Of a stretch of DNA of 64,000 bases, positions 46,601-58,738 are shown in pieces. Numbering within the stretch: position 1 is the stretch's first letter; each line of letters starts with the position of its first letter. Below the pieces are notes generated by a model, which saw only the letters and a list, made by a program, of their open reading frames with translations, made no database searches and had not been told where the DNA came from. The translations under genes and the position numbers were made by a program. The stretch spans positions 160,618,149 to 160,682,148 of the forward strand of contig CM042697.1 of assembly GCA_023614405.1 (NCBI GenBank), given 5' to 3'. Source of the DNA: Avena insularis. Its lineage: Eukaryota > Streptophyta > Magnoliopsida > Poales > Poaceae.

Positions 46601-47599
46601 TTATTGAAAGTGGTTTATAAACTCTTTGAGCATGACTTCAAGTTCAGAGGGGGCACTTCTAGCATTATTGTAAGAGTTTCCATAGGAATTTCCATTATTA
46701 CGAGGATAAGGCCTATAATTGTTGTTGCTACCAAAATTGTTCCTATAGGCATTATTGATTAAATTGTTGTTTCTAACGAAGTTCACATCAACTTGCTCTT
46801 CTTGAGCAACCAAAGAGGCTAAGGGAACACTATTAGGATCTAGAGGAGCTTTCCCATTAACAAGCATAGCCATAATAACATCAATCTTTTCACTCAAAAA
46901 AGAAGTTTCCTCAACAGAATTTACCTTCTTACCATGTGGAGCTCTCTCAACATGCCATTCAGAGTAGTTAACCATCATATTATCAAGGAGCCTTGTTGCA
47001 GCACCCAAAGTGAGGCCCATAATGGTACCTCCAGCAGCTTAATCCAATAGATTTCTTGAGGAGAAGTTCAAACCTGCATAAAAAGTCTGGATAATCATCC
47101 AAGCAGTGAGTCCATGAGTAGGGCAATTTTTAACCAAAGATTTCGTTCTTTCCCAAGATGGGGAAACATGTTCACTATCAAGCTGTTTAAATTTCATAAT
47201 ATCACTTCTCATAGATATAATCTTAGTAGGAGGATGGTACTTTCCAATAAAAGCATCTTTGCACTTAGTCCAAGAATCAATACTATTTTTAGGCAAAGAA
47301 AGCAACCATTCTTTAGCTTTTCCCCTCAAGGAGAAAGGAAAAAGCTTGAGCTTAATAATATCTCCATCTATATCCTATTACTTTTGCATCTCACAAAGTT
47401 CAACAAAGCTATTAAGATGGGCAGCAGGATCATCAGAACCAGCACCAGAAAATTGCTCTCTCATCACAAGATTCAACAAAGCAGGCTTAATTTTATAAAA
47501 TGTAGCATCAGGAGCAGGTGGAGCAATAGGTGTGCTAAGGAAATCATTATTGTTGGTGCTAGTGAAGTCACACAACTTGGTGTTCTCAGCAGAGTTCAT
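46601..47599 (-). pseudogene. Element X gag
   Basis: The start is at ATG 47599 (MNSAENTKLCDFTSTNNN). Then LLNLVMREQFSGAGSDDPAA and LNSFVELCEMQK stop at 47,378. The same gag fold resumes as SLRGKAKEWLLSLPKNSIDS and DAFIGKYHPPTKIISMRSDI, stops at about 47,039, and continues as MGLTLGAATRLLDNMM to an Asn-rich tail (NNAYRNNFGSNNNYRPYPRN). Two stops make it defective. No CCHC knuckle is seen, as is usual in this gag type. Confidence 0.87.
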
Positions 47600-47825
47600 T
47601 TTGGCAAAGGTGGACAAGCCAAAAACAGCAGCATCTAGAGCAGGAACTATTTTTTTTTGTTTTTGAATAAAGCAAGCAAACCAAACTATACTAATTTTTT
47701 TGGGTTGTTTGGAAAGAGCAAACAAAACCAAGCAAAAGAAACAAAGCAAACTAAAGAGAGAGGAAGTGAAGGACTCCCCTAGTGAAGACTTCCTTAGCCT
47801 CCCCGGCAACGGCGCTAGAAAAGCT

Positions 47826-47995
47826 TGATGCAGCGCTGAGTTGATGTAGGAGCGCTTCGTTGGGAACCCCAAGAGCAAGGTGTGAAGCAGCACAACAGCA
47901 AGTTTTCCCTCAGTAAGAAACCGAGGTTATCAAACCAGTAGGAGGAAGGAACCGTCACACAGGAGGAAGGAAACGTCACACAGGAAGGAAACGTC
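47826..47995 (-). repeat. Element X 5' LTR remnant with triplicated junction
   Basis: The 170 bp match the first 130 bp of 41,392-42,950, then end in three near-copies of AGGAAGGAAACGTCACACA (about 47,941-47,996) before joining Z sequence (ATCAATAATGGATGAGG). The left LTR has that motif once. Confidence 0.85.
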
Positions 47996-48008
47996 ACATC
48001 AATAATGG

Positions 48009-48278
48009 ATGAGGAAGAAGAAGTTGTCCCAAGACCAAGGACTGCGTGCGAGAACTGGAGATATATCAGAAGCAGAGCTACTCCATCGCCTCGAAGTCCG
48101 CCACCGTCTCAAGGAGATAGAGAAGAAGGATAATATTCTCCCATTGGTGATGAAACTCGTAGATAAGGTGGACACTTTACAATTTGATTTGCGCAGGTGC
48201 TACAGCCGCATCACCGCCTTGGAGGATACCAACAAGAAGCCGCACACCGTGGTTCTACATGCCATGTCGCCTCAGTGA
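48009..48278 (+). pseudogene. Element Z accessory ORF, copy A, coiled-coil part
   Basis: An 89-codon frame with ISEAELLHRLEVRHRLKEIE and VDTLQFDLRRCYSRITALED: regularly spaced Leu/Ile with charged residues, likely a coiled coil. It matches copy B (56,026-56,292) with scattered substitutions and no shift. The upstream half is severed by element X. Confidence 0.55.
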
Positions 48279-49317
48279 TTTACAATAATCACGGTATCAA
48301 ATAATCGCAAGGGATTATTTGATCCCACCTGGCTTGATTCCAAGCTTGGGGAGATCTTTAAGACCTTGTAATCTATCTTATAAGTTTTTATTACTATTCT
48401 AGTTTTGCATTAGTTCGAGTTCAACAATAAATTTTGGATCATTAGAATTCCCTTCAGGAATAGTCGATCCCTTTTATGAAATTCTGAGTTCATTATAATA
48501 TATGGATCACTATTGAGTTTGTGCTTGTCTTTTTAGATATATGAATGGCTTGAGTATAATTTTACTTGCACTTGATGATAGCAATAGGAGTCTTCCACAC
48601 CATTGGTATTAATAGAACATACAAAGATAATATGGTCATTATGTTTTAAGTTCATGGTTTTATTTATGAAGGAAGAATTATCTAATGAATTGGACTTGAA
48701 AAATAAACCTTGAACAAAGGAGAATTAAAAGTGCTATCAAATTAAAGTAAGAACAAGACGAGGTAGAATATTCAAGCTATAAAGATGCTTCATATACAAT
48801 TGGAATTTGGTAATTGAGATCGTTAAACTTTAAATTCCTACATGAAGTGGAATGTATGGCTAGCTCCTTTGCACAACACTTAAACAAAAGTGTGAGCATA
48901 TATATATATATCAAAAGAAAAAAGAAAAAGAGCAAATGTGTAAAGAGAAAATAGGCATATACCACTATATTGTAGTAAGACAAATAAACGTTTGAGATTT
49001 TGAATCCCAAGTGAATATGTTAATCCTAAAACACTTGGTACTACCTCGCTAACTCATTCGGTTGAACCGAATACTTTTACATCATGTTGAGAGTAATCTT
49101 TTGTGAACTATTAAATGCTAAGGTTTGGAAGGCTACTAATATTATTCAGATGGTTCGAGTAATGTATTATTCATGAACTTATTCCTATGTATCATATATG
49201 ATAAACACATGTTGCAACTGCCTCGTTTATTTTATCGACTTAGCTTCATGAATATAAGGATCACATCCAATAAGTTAAACTTGCTCGGGACGAGCAAGAG
49301 TCTAAGCTTGGGGAAGT
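48279..49317 (+). other. Element Z 3' internal region, copy A
   Basis: Non-coding and AT-rich, with TTCCAAGCTTGGGGAG at about 48,341. It is collinear with 56,293-57,330. It ends in the polypurine tract AAGCTTGGGGAAGT (49,304-49,317). Confidence 0.75.
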
Positions 49318-50714
49318 TGATGAGTGCATATTTGCATCATGTTTTATATTATTATTTTGTATTGTAGTTGTAGGATCTTGGTATTTTACGGCGTTCGCGT
49401 GCATCTTTTATGTCTATTTCCACCAGGATTAGGACATGATGGACACAATTCTTGGACCAGGAGTCAAAACGACGTAAATCGCTTATTTAGAAAATATCAA
49501 TAATACCAGAAGAAAACCCTAAGAAATTGGACGACACAGTAGGTTTAACGACCAACTATACGGTGGGAGGAACTTTTCCCACCGTATAGTTGGCGCCCAC
49601 ACCGCCTCCTCAAATAGTTTCACCCCATGCAACTCGATCGGAGAGACGACATACAGAACACCCATAAATCGCTTAAACCTCACCTCCAAAAGGCATCTGG
49701 AGGGGGAACTCATCCGCCGGGGATCCATCTTTGCCCTACGCAGATCCAGGAGGCTGTGACATTGATCTTCATCATCAACCGCTGCATCACCACCATCTCT
49801 ATCCATCCTATCTATATCTTGTCTAGATCTTGTTGTAATTTCTGTACTCGTTGTGGATTTATACAAGTACTATTCATCTATGATAGATTCCACTGTCTTT
49901 GCCATGACGTTGATTGCCTCCATGTCTGATTAGACCATTAGTTCTTAGGGAGATGGAGAAACCCTAGTATAAGATTGAAATACGATAAAGTTTATTATGA
50001 TATTCATCGCTGTGACCATGTGTTAGATTGTCTTCATCTTGATGTTGGGAGAAGTCGACCTCTCAATATTTGTCTCTTGTGGGGACTTGATGGAGGGAAC
50101 TACCTGTTGGTAGACGGAGGTGTGCTAGCACTTACGGTGACTATAAAGCTGTTGGCACTCCTTATGTATCAACTTGGGGAATCGAGGAAACTCATGGAAC
50201 ACTATCCATGCCATGGGATACGTCCAGCGGGATCAAGTCCCTTAATAGCGCGGTAATTCAATTGATGTTCATTGCTGCCTGCTGTGGTTATGAGGATGAT
50301 GTGAGCAATGGTTGCTGCCTATTTGTACAGATACGGAGTTCCTCCCACATTTACATAGTTAAGAATACTCATGATAATAATCTTTACCTTATCCCCTTTA
50401 TAAATGCTAGAGGTATATCCGATACTTTGTGAGAACGCTTTTCTCATTGCAGTTTCAAATATCTTTTACATACGCGATACTTATTTTCTGTATTCAATTT
50501 GTTTTACTTTACTTATTGTTCTCTTATACAAAAACCCCAAAACACTTTTTTTACACAACACTCGAATTTTATATTTTTTACTTAGAACTTCATTTCAACA
50601 TTTCTATTTTAGTATTACTTCAAGAATTATTAGACTTCATACTCCTGCTCCCTGTGGGATCGATATCTTTATTTCGAAACTAGATAGAAACAATCTGTGC
50701 ACTTGCAGTCATCA
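49318..50714 (+). repeat. Element Z 3' LTR, copy A
   Basis: The LTR is 1,397 bp, starts TGATGAGTGCATATTTGCAT and ends CACTTGCAGTCATCA. The inverted pair CCAACTATACGG / CCGTATAGTTGG lies at 49,552-49,593. Its duplicate is 57,331-58,738. LINE sequence follows directly. Confidence 0.9.
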
Positions 50715-51308
50715 TGCTTCTGAATACAGATACACTGGATTCTATAGGGTTCCTCGAGTGGAAGATTGATGACACCGTTGGAGATCATTACGTACCCTTT
50801 ATGCTATCGAGCATTCCGCCTGGCTGTGTGTCGGTGATTTCAACGAGACCATGTATGCAACTAAATATTTCTCACGAATGACCAGGCCAGAGTGGCAGGT
50901 GCGGACGTTCAGGGAAGTGATTGAGAACTACTCGCTTTAGGACCTAGGTTGGTTAGGAGTGGAGTACACTTGGGACAAAGGACAGGGAGGTGCAAACAAT
51001 GTTAAATCTTGGATTGATAGAGCGCTTTGCAATGAGGCCCTTTTGAACCAATTTCCCTATACTCGAGTTTGGCACATTATAACAACGAAATCATATCACT
51101 GTTTTGTCCTGACTGAGCTTTGGGAGAGTGTTACTTATGGAAGAAATAGAGACCCAAAACTATTCAGGTACGAGGATGTGTGGCAAAGACATACATATTA
51201 TGATAACCTTGTTCTAGAAAAATGGCAGAGAGGCGTCGGGTCTGGTGGTCTCGGCGGTGTTATTCATGCGCTTAATGAGATGCAATCATGTTTGTCTACC
51301 TGAGGGAC
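50715..51308 (+). pseudogene. LINE endonuclease domain fragment, copy A
   Basis: This encodes TGFYRVPRVED, then AIEHSAWLCVGDFNETMYAT (the GDFNE motif of AP-type endonucleases), VEYTWDKGQGGANNVKSWID, FPYTRVWHIITTKSYHCFVL and SGGLGGVIHALNEMQSCL. The catalytic SDH has become SYH. Stops after RVED and before DLGW are shared with copy B. The N-terminal part was cut by the Z insertion. A further LTR interrupts it at 51,309 after target copy GGGAC (51,304-51,308). A LINE endonuclease nicks target DNA to prime reverse transcription. Confidence 0.87.
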
Positions 51309-52379
51309 CGTAACACCCTCAGATCATCCCTATGCAAGTTTAGCGATTCCTGCCAAACCCGCATAGAAACGATTTAAAGGTGCCCACCAGGCACTTGCGT
51401 GCGGGTGGATAACGAAATAATATCATTACACATTAGTCCACAATGGAACCCACAGAACATATATATACAACAACAACTCGATGAGTCAAGAGTACATATA
51501 TACACTACAAAGATCCAAAACACCTTGAAAAGGATACAACATCCGAGTACGGATAAGATGCAAATTGGGCTAAGAACCCAAAAGAATGACCAATGGTGTC
51601 CATAACCTTGCCTAGGCCAATCCAGAAGGTTAAGCCTACTAACGATGTCAATGTCAAACCTGCTAAAACAAAAGGGGCGCCGGCAAAGGGCAAGGAAAAA
51701 AGAGAGCGGTCAGTACTGAGGCCAGTACATGGAAAGACTTAGAATTTGTCGGCTCTCGCCTACATAGGTATGGTGGATTGAAGCGACATCATAGAATGCA
51801 CTAAAAAACCTATAGAGACTCAATACAACTATCAGCTATCAGAGAGGGATAAGAAAGACCTATGCGGAACTAACCTGATACTACCACCAAACATACCCAT
51901 CCTAGTATTTCCCCCTCGAGACCAACCGAGAAATTCGTGCCGAGGAAACTCACATGGTTGGCAATTTTATTCATTCTTTTCATGGTGGTTATCCAACTTA
52001 CTAGTCATATGAAATACAAGTCAAATTACAGCAGTAAACTTTAGTTATAGCTGTCTATGATCGAGAACTGTATTCCAATTCATCCATAACTGTGGACACA
52101 ACTTAAAAAAAAGATTTAACCCTGCGGGGGTGCACCAAAGTTTCAAGACGCACTTCAACTCTTTTTGCCAGAACAATTAACATACACCCATCGGTATGTC
52201 AGCGGGGCCTCAGGCATGACGCTTTCCTAGAGCCAAAGCAAGTACACGAGGGCCACCCGAAAGATCTACCCATACAAGGTATAACTAATCCTTGTATGGA
52301 CCCTGAGGTTGCCTGGACTTGTAACGGGAGCAGAGGCCATAGACAATATATTCCCGTGCCAGAGTACCGCACCAGAAGG
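51309..52379. mobile_element. LTR-type insertion in the LINE, copy A (incomplete)
   Basis: It begins CGTAACACCCTCAGATCATC, matching 59,333 onward for 213 bp up to 51,521, where copy B has the BARE/Angela-type LTR. It then continues with sequence not seen in copy B and grades into the satellite. No coding sequence. The family resembles TGTAACACCC-type grass LTRs. Confidence 0.65.
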
Positions 52380-54842
52380 TCGCTGCTTAGGATTAACCAG
52401 AAGCAGGAATGCAAACCACAAATGAACTATATAGTAGATGAGAGTTAGGTCGTTGCTTAGGATGAACCAGAAGCAGATATGAAATATAATGGAGTCGCTT
52501 GTGAACCTGTAGAACAGGACAAGCAAGCATTAGACAAGTGTGCTTACAATGAAATGAGTAGTCAAACAAAGTGTTTCTTAGAATTTCAGCAAATATAAAC
52601 TAGCCAGATTATTTCAATAAATATATATTGAAGCGGTTGTATATCCTGGAAAGCAAGAGACGTTGGATGACTTAGAATTTACGGTGAGCTACACAATGGC
52701 ATGCAGTTACTATCATACCTAAGAATGAACTAGATAGAAATTATAATGTCACCATACCAAAACTTTGAGAGCAGAAACGCAAACCATAAATGAACTACAT
52801 AGTAGAGGATAGTTATGTCATTGCTTAAGGATGAACCAATACTAGATTAGAAATATAATGGTGTATCTGGCGAACCTATAGAAGAGGACAAACAAGCATT
52901 AGACAATTGTGCCTACAATGAAATGAGCAATCAATCAAAGTGTTTCTTAGAATTTTAGCAAATAAACTAGCCAGATGATTTCGTCAAATATAAATGGAAG
53001 TAGTCGTTTATCCTGGAATGCAAGAGATGTTGGGTGACCCAGAATTTGCGGTGAGATACACAATGGACATGCAATTCTATCGTAGCTAGGAACCGAATAG
53101 AAATTATAATGGCATCATAAGAGAATTTGTATAGCAATAATACAAACCACGAATGAACTATATATAGAGGATAGCTATGTCGCTGCTTAGGACGGACCAT
53201 TAGATATGAAATATAATGACATTGTTTGTGAACCTGTAGAATAGGACAAACAATCATTACATAAGTGTGCCTACAAATGAATTGAGCAATCTAACATAGT
53301 GTTTTATAGAATTTTAGCAAATATAAACTAGCCAGGTTATTTCAACAAATATATATGAAAGCAGCAGTATATTGTGGAATGCAAGAGACATTGGGTGACT
53401 TAGAATTTGCGGTGAGCTACATAATGGGCATGCAGTTAGTTTTATAGATAAGAATGATCGAGTCAGAAATTATAATGGCATCATGCGAGAATTTGCAGAG
53501 CAGGAACGCAAACCATGAATGAACTACACAGTAGAGGATAGTTATGTCGTTGCTTAGGGTGAACCAGCACCAGATTAGAAATATAGTGGCGTCTCTTGTG
53601 AACCTGTAGAAGAGGATAATCAAGCATTTGATAAGTGCGCCTACAATTAAATGAGCAATCAATCAAAGTGTTTCTTAGAATTTTAGCAAATATAAACTGG
53701 CCAGGCCATTTCAACAAATATATGGAAGTAGTCGTTTATCCTGAAATGCAAGAGACATTGGGTGCCCCAGAATTTACGGTGAGCTACACAATGGGCATGC
53801 AGTTACTATCGTAGCTAGGAACCGTATAGAAATTATGAAGACATCGTAAGAGAACTTATAGATCAAGAATGCAAACAATGAATAAACTATATATACAATA
53901 GAGGATAGCTATGTCGGTGCTTAGGAGGAACCATTAGATATGAAATATAATGACATTACTTGTGAACCTGTAGAATAGGACAAGCAAGTATTACACAAGT
54001 GTGCCTACAAATAAATTGAGCAATCGAACATAGTGTTTCCTAGAATATCAGCAAATATAAACTAGCCAGGTCATTTCAAAAAATATATATGGAAGAAGTA
54101 GTATATCCTAGAATGCAAGAGACGTTGGGTGACTCAGAATTTGTGGTGAGCTACACAATGGGCATGCAGTTAATTTTGTAGCTAAGAATGAATGAGACAG
54201 AAATTATAAAGTCATCATGCGAGAACTTGCAGAGCAGGAATGTAAACCACGAATGAACTACACAATAGAGGATATTTATGTCGTTGCTTAGGATGAACCA
54301 GCACCAGATTAAAAATATAATGGCGTCTCTTGTGAACCTATAGAAGAGGACATGCAAGCATTATATAAGTGTGCATAAAATGAAATGAGCAATACATCAA
54401 AGTTTTTCTTAGAATTTCAGCAAATATAAACTGGCCAGGTCATTTAAAGAAATATATATGGAATAAGTCGTTTATCCCGGAATGCAAGAGACGTTGGGTG
54501 ACCCAGAATTCGCGGTGAGCTACACAATGGGCATGCAGTTACTGTTGTAGCTAGGAACCAAACAGAAATTATAAAGGCATCATAAGAGGCCTTGTAGAGC
54601 AAGAATGCAAACTATGAATGAATGATATATACATTAGAGGATAGTTATGTCGCTGCTTAGGACAAACCATTAGACATTAAATATAATGGCATTGCTTGTG
54701 AACCTGTAGAACATGACAAGCAAGCATTACACAAGTATGCCTACAGATGAATTGAGCAATCGAACAGAGTGTTTCCTAAAATTTCAGCAAATATAAATTA
54801 GCCAGGTCATTTCAACAAATATATATGGAAACAATAGTATAT
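52380..54842. repeat. Satellite array, about 366 bp units alternating in two types
   Basis: The anchor GCAAGAGA recurs at 52,653, 53,020, 53,381, 53,748, 54,115 and 54,484, that is spacings of 367, 361, 367, 367 and 369. About 6.7 units are present. One type has GAACCAGCACCAGATTA and GGCGTCTCTTGTG; the other has GAACCATTAGAYATKAAATATAATG and an ATTGCTTGTG variant. They alternate from about 52,830 to 54,700. The array ends at 54,842 where an LTR fragment begins. ORFs inside it are by-products. Confidence 0.93.
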
Positions 54843-55264
54843 TGATACGTCGTAAACGTATCTATAATTTTTGATGCTCCATGATTGTTTAGTATCTACT
54901 TTGCCTTGCTTTGTCTATACTTTGAGGTGTTTTTATATCTTTTTTGGAACTAACCTATTAACAAGTTGCCACAGTACCAGTTGCCTGTTTTATTCTGTTT
55001 TTGGTTCCAGAAAGGCAGAAAATCAATATTCTCGGAATTGGACGGAACAAAAGCCAAAGTCAATATTTTACCATGGGGGACACGAATCTAGAAGACGAGA
55101 CAGAGACGCGAAGCAGGGTGGCCAAACCCCCTAGGCGCGGGTGGGCCCTGCCCCGCGCCTAGGTAGGGTGTGGGGCCCCTGGCGCCTCCCGGCCTCGCCT
55201 CTTCGCCTATAAGAAGCCCCCGATGCAGAAACCCTAAGTACCCGATTAATATTCTACGAAACCG
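54843..55264 (+). mobile_element. Truncated LTR of the element X family
   Basis: It begins TGATACGTCGTAAACGTATC and runs collinear with the X LTR through the GC hairpin (55,130-55,163) and TTCGCCTATAAGAAGCC to AAACCCTAAGTACCCGATTA, then breaks off at about 55,264 against duplicated Z sequence. Only the first 420 bp remain. Confidence 0.85.
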
Positions 55265-55548
55265 AGATATTTAGGGGTTCCAGGTCGGTAACTTAATCGA
55301 ATCGGACTCGAGATATTTGGAAATATCTGCCCGGAACCAACTATACGGCCGGAGCTATACAGTCCGCAACCGTATAGTTGGTCTTTAGGCGGCAGGTCTC
55401 CTCCAAAATCGTGATTTATTTTCCTATTCTGTTAAGATTCTTTTCTTGGGTGTGAATTTGGTGTTTCTCGCGAGTTTTAACGACCTCTGACCCCTCTTAT
55501 ATGCTGCCATTGTTTTCTCTCTAATCATAATCACCAGGAACCAATCTA

Positions 55549-56003
55549 GTGATGCTCTATCCCGTCCCAGGCTGTGGGAAACCCCTGGGTCTCATTTCTC
55601 CTTCTAGGGACCGCTCTCGCAACCCATCCATGGAGGACGACAACGAGGATGTGGAGAGGTTTAGCCTGAGGTACGAGGAGTACGTCGAGCCAAGCTTCTA
55701 CAACGACGATGCTGATGAAGATTGGAGTGACATCTACATTATCCATGATGTCTATGATCCCCGGAGATCAACTGAGCGGCGATGAAGAGAGCTCAACAAG
55801 AGAAAGAAGGCCACAAGCCGCATGGAAAAGGGCATGTGGAGACGGTCAAGTTCATCACCATGAACCCCAGGCCTCACAAACGTAATGAAATACCTAACAT
55901 TGGTGCAGGTGCTAGCAAGGAACCGACGGTTCCCCGCTCAAGGTCTACCATCGGAGCTCGTATGAGGGTTAAGCATCAAGAAGAGTGGACGAACAGTTTC
56001 TAA
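55549..56003 (+). pseudogene. Element Z accessory ORF, copy B, first two frames
   Basis: Frame 1 (55,549-55,785) has PGCGKP, a basic Ser/Arg stretch and an acidic Tyr-rich segment (EDVERFSLRYEEYVEPSFYN). Frame 2 (55,782-56,003) starts at an overlapping ATGA and carries HKPHGKGHVETVKFITMNPR and RSRSTIGARMRVKHQEEW. Copy A has one more C near 41,236, so the break between frames is probably an indel in one copy. It has charged, nucleic-acid-binding character but no known domain. Confidence 0.55.
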
Positions 56004-56025
56004 TTCCCCGATCCATCAATAATGG

Positions 56026-56292
56026 ATGAGGAAGAAGAAGTTGTCCCAGGACCAAGGACTTCGTGTGAGCACTGGAGATATATCAGAAGCAGAGCTACTC
56101 CATCGCCTCGAAATCCGCCACCGTCTCAAGGTGATAGAGAAGAAGGATGATCTTCTCCCATTGGTGACGAAACTCGCAGATAAGGTGGACACTTTACAAT
56201 TTGATTTGCGCAGGTGCTACAGCCGCATCACAGCCTTGGAGGATACCAACAAGAAGCCGCACACCGTTGTTCTACATGCCATGGCGCCTTAG
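56026..56292 (+). pseudogene. Element Z accessory ORF, copy B, coiled-coil part
   Basis: An 88-codon frame, MRKKKLSQDQGLRVSTGDIS, then HRLEIRHRLKVIEKKDDLLP and LRRCYSRITALEDTNKK. The heptad-like hydrophobics suggest a coiled coil, and the domain probably closes the accessory protein. No enzyme signature. Confidence 0.55.
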
Positions 56293-57330
56293 TGATCTAC
56301 AATAATCATGGTATCAAAGAATTGCAAGGGATTATTTGATCCCTCCTGGCTTGATTCCAAGCTTGGGGAGATCTTTAATACCTTGTAATATATCTTATAA
56401 GTTTTTATTACTATTCTAGTTTTGCATTAGTTCAAGTTCAGCAATAAATTTTGCATCATTAGAATTCCCTTCAGGAATAGTCGATCCCTTTTATGAAATT
56501 CTGAGTTCATTATAATATATGGATCATTATTGAGTTTGTGCTTGTCTTATTAGATATATGAATGGCTTGAGTATAATTTTACTTGCACTTTATGATAGCA
56601 ATAGGAGTCTTCCACACCATTGGTATTAATAGAACATACAAAGATAATCTGGGCATTATGTTTTAAGTTCATGGTTTTATTTATGAAGGAAGAATTATCT
56701 AATGAATTAGAATTGAAAAAGAAACCTTAAACAAAGGAGAATTAAATGTGCTATCAAATTAAAGTAAGAACAAGACGAGGTAGAATATTCAAGCTATAAA
56801 GATGCTTCATATACAATTGGAATTTGGTAACTGAGATCGTTAAACTTTAAATTGCTACATGAAGTGGAATGTATGGCTAGCTCCTTTGCACAACACTTAA
56901 ACAAAAGTGTGAGCATATATATATCAAAAGAAAGAAGAAAAAGAGCAAATGTGTAAAGGGAAAATAGGCATGTACCACTATATTGTAGTAAGACAAATAA
57001 ACATTTGAGATTTTGAATCCCAAGTGAATATGTTAATCCTAAAACACTTGGTACTACCTCGCTAACTCATTCGGTCGAACCAAATACTTTTACATCATGT
57101 TGAGAGTAATCTTTTGTGAACTATTAAATGCTAAGGTGTGGAAGGCTACTAATATTATTCGGATGGTTCGAGTAAGGTATTATTCATGAACTTATTCCTA
57201 TGTATCATATATGATAAACACATGTTGCAACTGCCTCATTTATTTTATCGACTCAGCTTCATGAATATGAGGATCACATCAATTAAGTTAAACTTTCTCA
57301 GGACGAGCAAGAGTCTAAGCTTGGGGAAGT

Positions 57331-58738
57331 TGATGAGTGCATATTTGCATCATGTTTTATATTATTATTTTGCATTGTAGTTGTAGGATCTTGGTATTTT
57401 ACGGTGTTCGTGCGCATCTTTTATGTCTATTTGCACCAGGATCATGACATGATGGACACAATTGTTGGACCAGGAGTCAAAACAACGTAAATCGCTTATT
57501 TGGGAAATATCAATAATACCAGAAGAAAACCCGAAGCAATTGGACGACACAGTAGGTTTAACGACCAACTGTACGACGGAGGAACTTTTCCGGCTGTATA
57601 GTTCCTGCCGTATAGTTGGCGCCCAAACCGCCTCCTCAAATAGTTTCACGCCATGCAACTCGATCGAAGATACGACATACAAAACACCCATAAATCGCTA
57701 AAATCTCACCTCTAGAAGGCATCTGGAGGGGGAACTCATCCGCCGGTGATCCATCTTCGCCCTACGCAGATCCAGGAGGCTAAGGCATCGATCTTCATCT
57801 TCAATCGCTGCATCACCACCATATCTATCCATCCTATGTACATCTTGTCTACATCTTGTTGTAATTTCCATACTCGTTGTGGATTTATACAAGTACTATT
57901 CATCTATGATAGATTCCATTGTCTTTGCCATGATGTTGATTGCCTCCATGTCTGAGTAGATCATTAGTTCTTAGGGAGATGGAGAAACCCTAGTATGAGA
58001 TTGAAATAAGATAAAGTTTATTATGATATTCATCGCTGTGACCATCTGTTAGATTGTCTTCATCTTGATGTTGGGAGAAGTCGACCTCTCAATATTTGCC
58101 TCTTCTGGGCACTTGATGAAGGGAACTACCTGTTGGTAGACGGAGGTGTGCTAGCACTTACAGTGACTATAAAGCTGTTGGCACTCCTTATGTACCAACT
58201 TGGGGAATCAAGGAAACTCATGGAACACTATCCATGCCACGGGATACGTCCAACGGGATCAAGTCCCTTAATAGCGAGGTAATTCAATTGATGTTCATTG
58301 CTGCCTGCTGTGGTTATGAGGATGATGTGAGCAATGGTTGCTGCCTATTTGTACAAATACGGAGTTCCTCCCACACATACATAGTTAAGAATGTTCATGA
58401 TAATAATCTTTACCTTATCCCCTTTATAAATGCTAGAGGTGTATCCGATACTCTCTGAGAACGCTTTTCCCATTGCAGTTTCAACTATCTTTTACATACG
58501 CGATAGTTATTTTATGTATTCAGTCTGTTTTACTTTACTTATTATTCTCTTATACAAAAACCCAAAAACACTTTTTTACACAACACTCGCATTTTATATT
58601 GTTACTTAGAACTTTATTTCAGCATTTCTATTTTAGTATTACTTCAAGAATTATTAGACTTCAGAATCCTGCTCCTTGTGGGATCGATATCTTTATTTCG
58701 AAACTAGATACAAACGATCTGTGCACCTGCAGTCATCA
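57331..58738 (+). repeat. Element Z 3' LTR, copy B
   Basis: The LTR is 1,408 bp and collinear with 49,318-50,714, ending CACCTGCAGTCATCA. The hairpin region (57,565-57,619) is longer than in copy A and contains an extra GTATAGTTCCTGCC segment. Confidence 0.9.

Larger units (their letters stand above)
41392..47995 (-). mobile_element. Element X: pol-less gypsy-type retrotransposon, inverted, right LTR truncated
   Basis: Read on the minus strand this gives a remnant of the 5' LTR (47,995-47,826), the leader TTTTCTAGCGCCGTTGCCGG, gag, protease, a long non-coding 3' region, a polypurine tract and a full 3' LTR (42,950-41,392). No RT, RNase H or integrase is present. It was inserted into the accessory ORF of Z. 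Its right end has lost about 1.4 kb of LTR plus roughly 100 bp of the host element. Confidence 0.9.
55265..57330 (+). mobile_element. Element Z tail, copy B
   Basis: This is the duplicate of 40,755-41,391 plus 47,996-49,317, uninterrupted by X, and keeps about 100 bp lost in copy A (about 55,917-56,013). It contains the hairpin 55,337-55,381, the accessory ORF, and the polypurine tract AAGCTTGGGGAAGT (57,317-57,330). Confidence 0.9.

Noticed and set aside
52199..54357. Repeated Cys/Phe-rich minus ORFs, which look like a gene family
   Set aside because: They repeat with the satellite period; they are translations of the tandem unit.
52380..54842. CRISPR-like array
   Set aside because: Units are about 366 bp and fully homologous end to end, with no short repeat and unique spacer pattern, in a plant genome.
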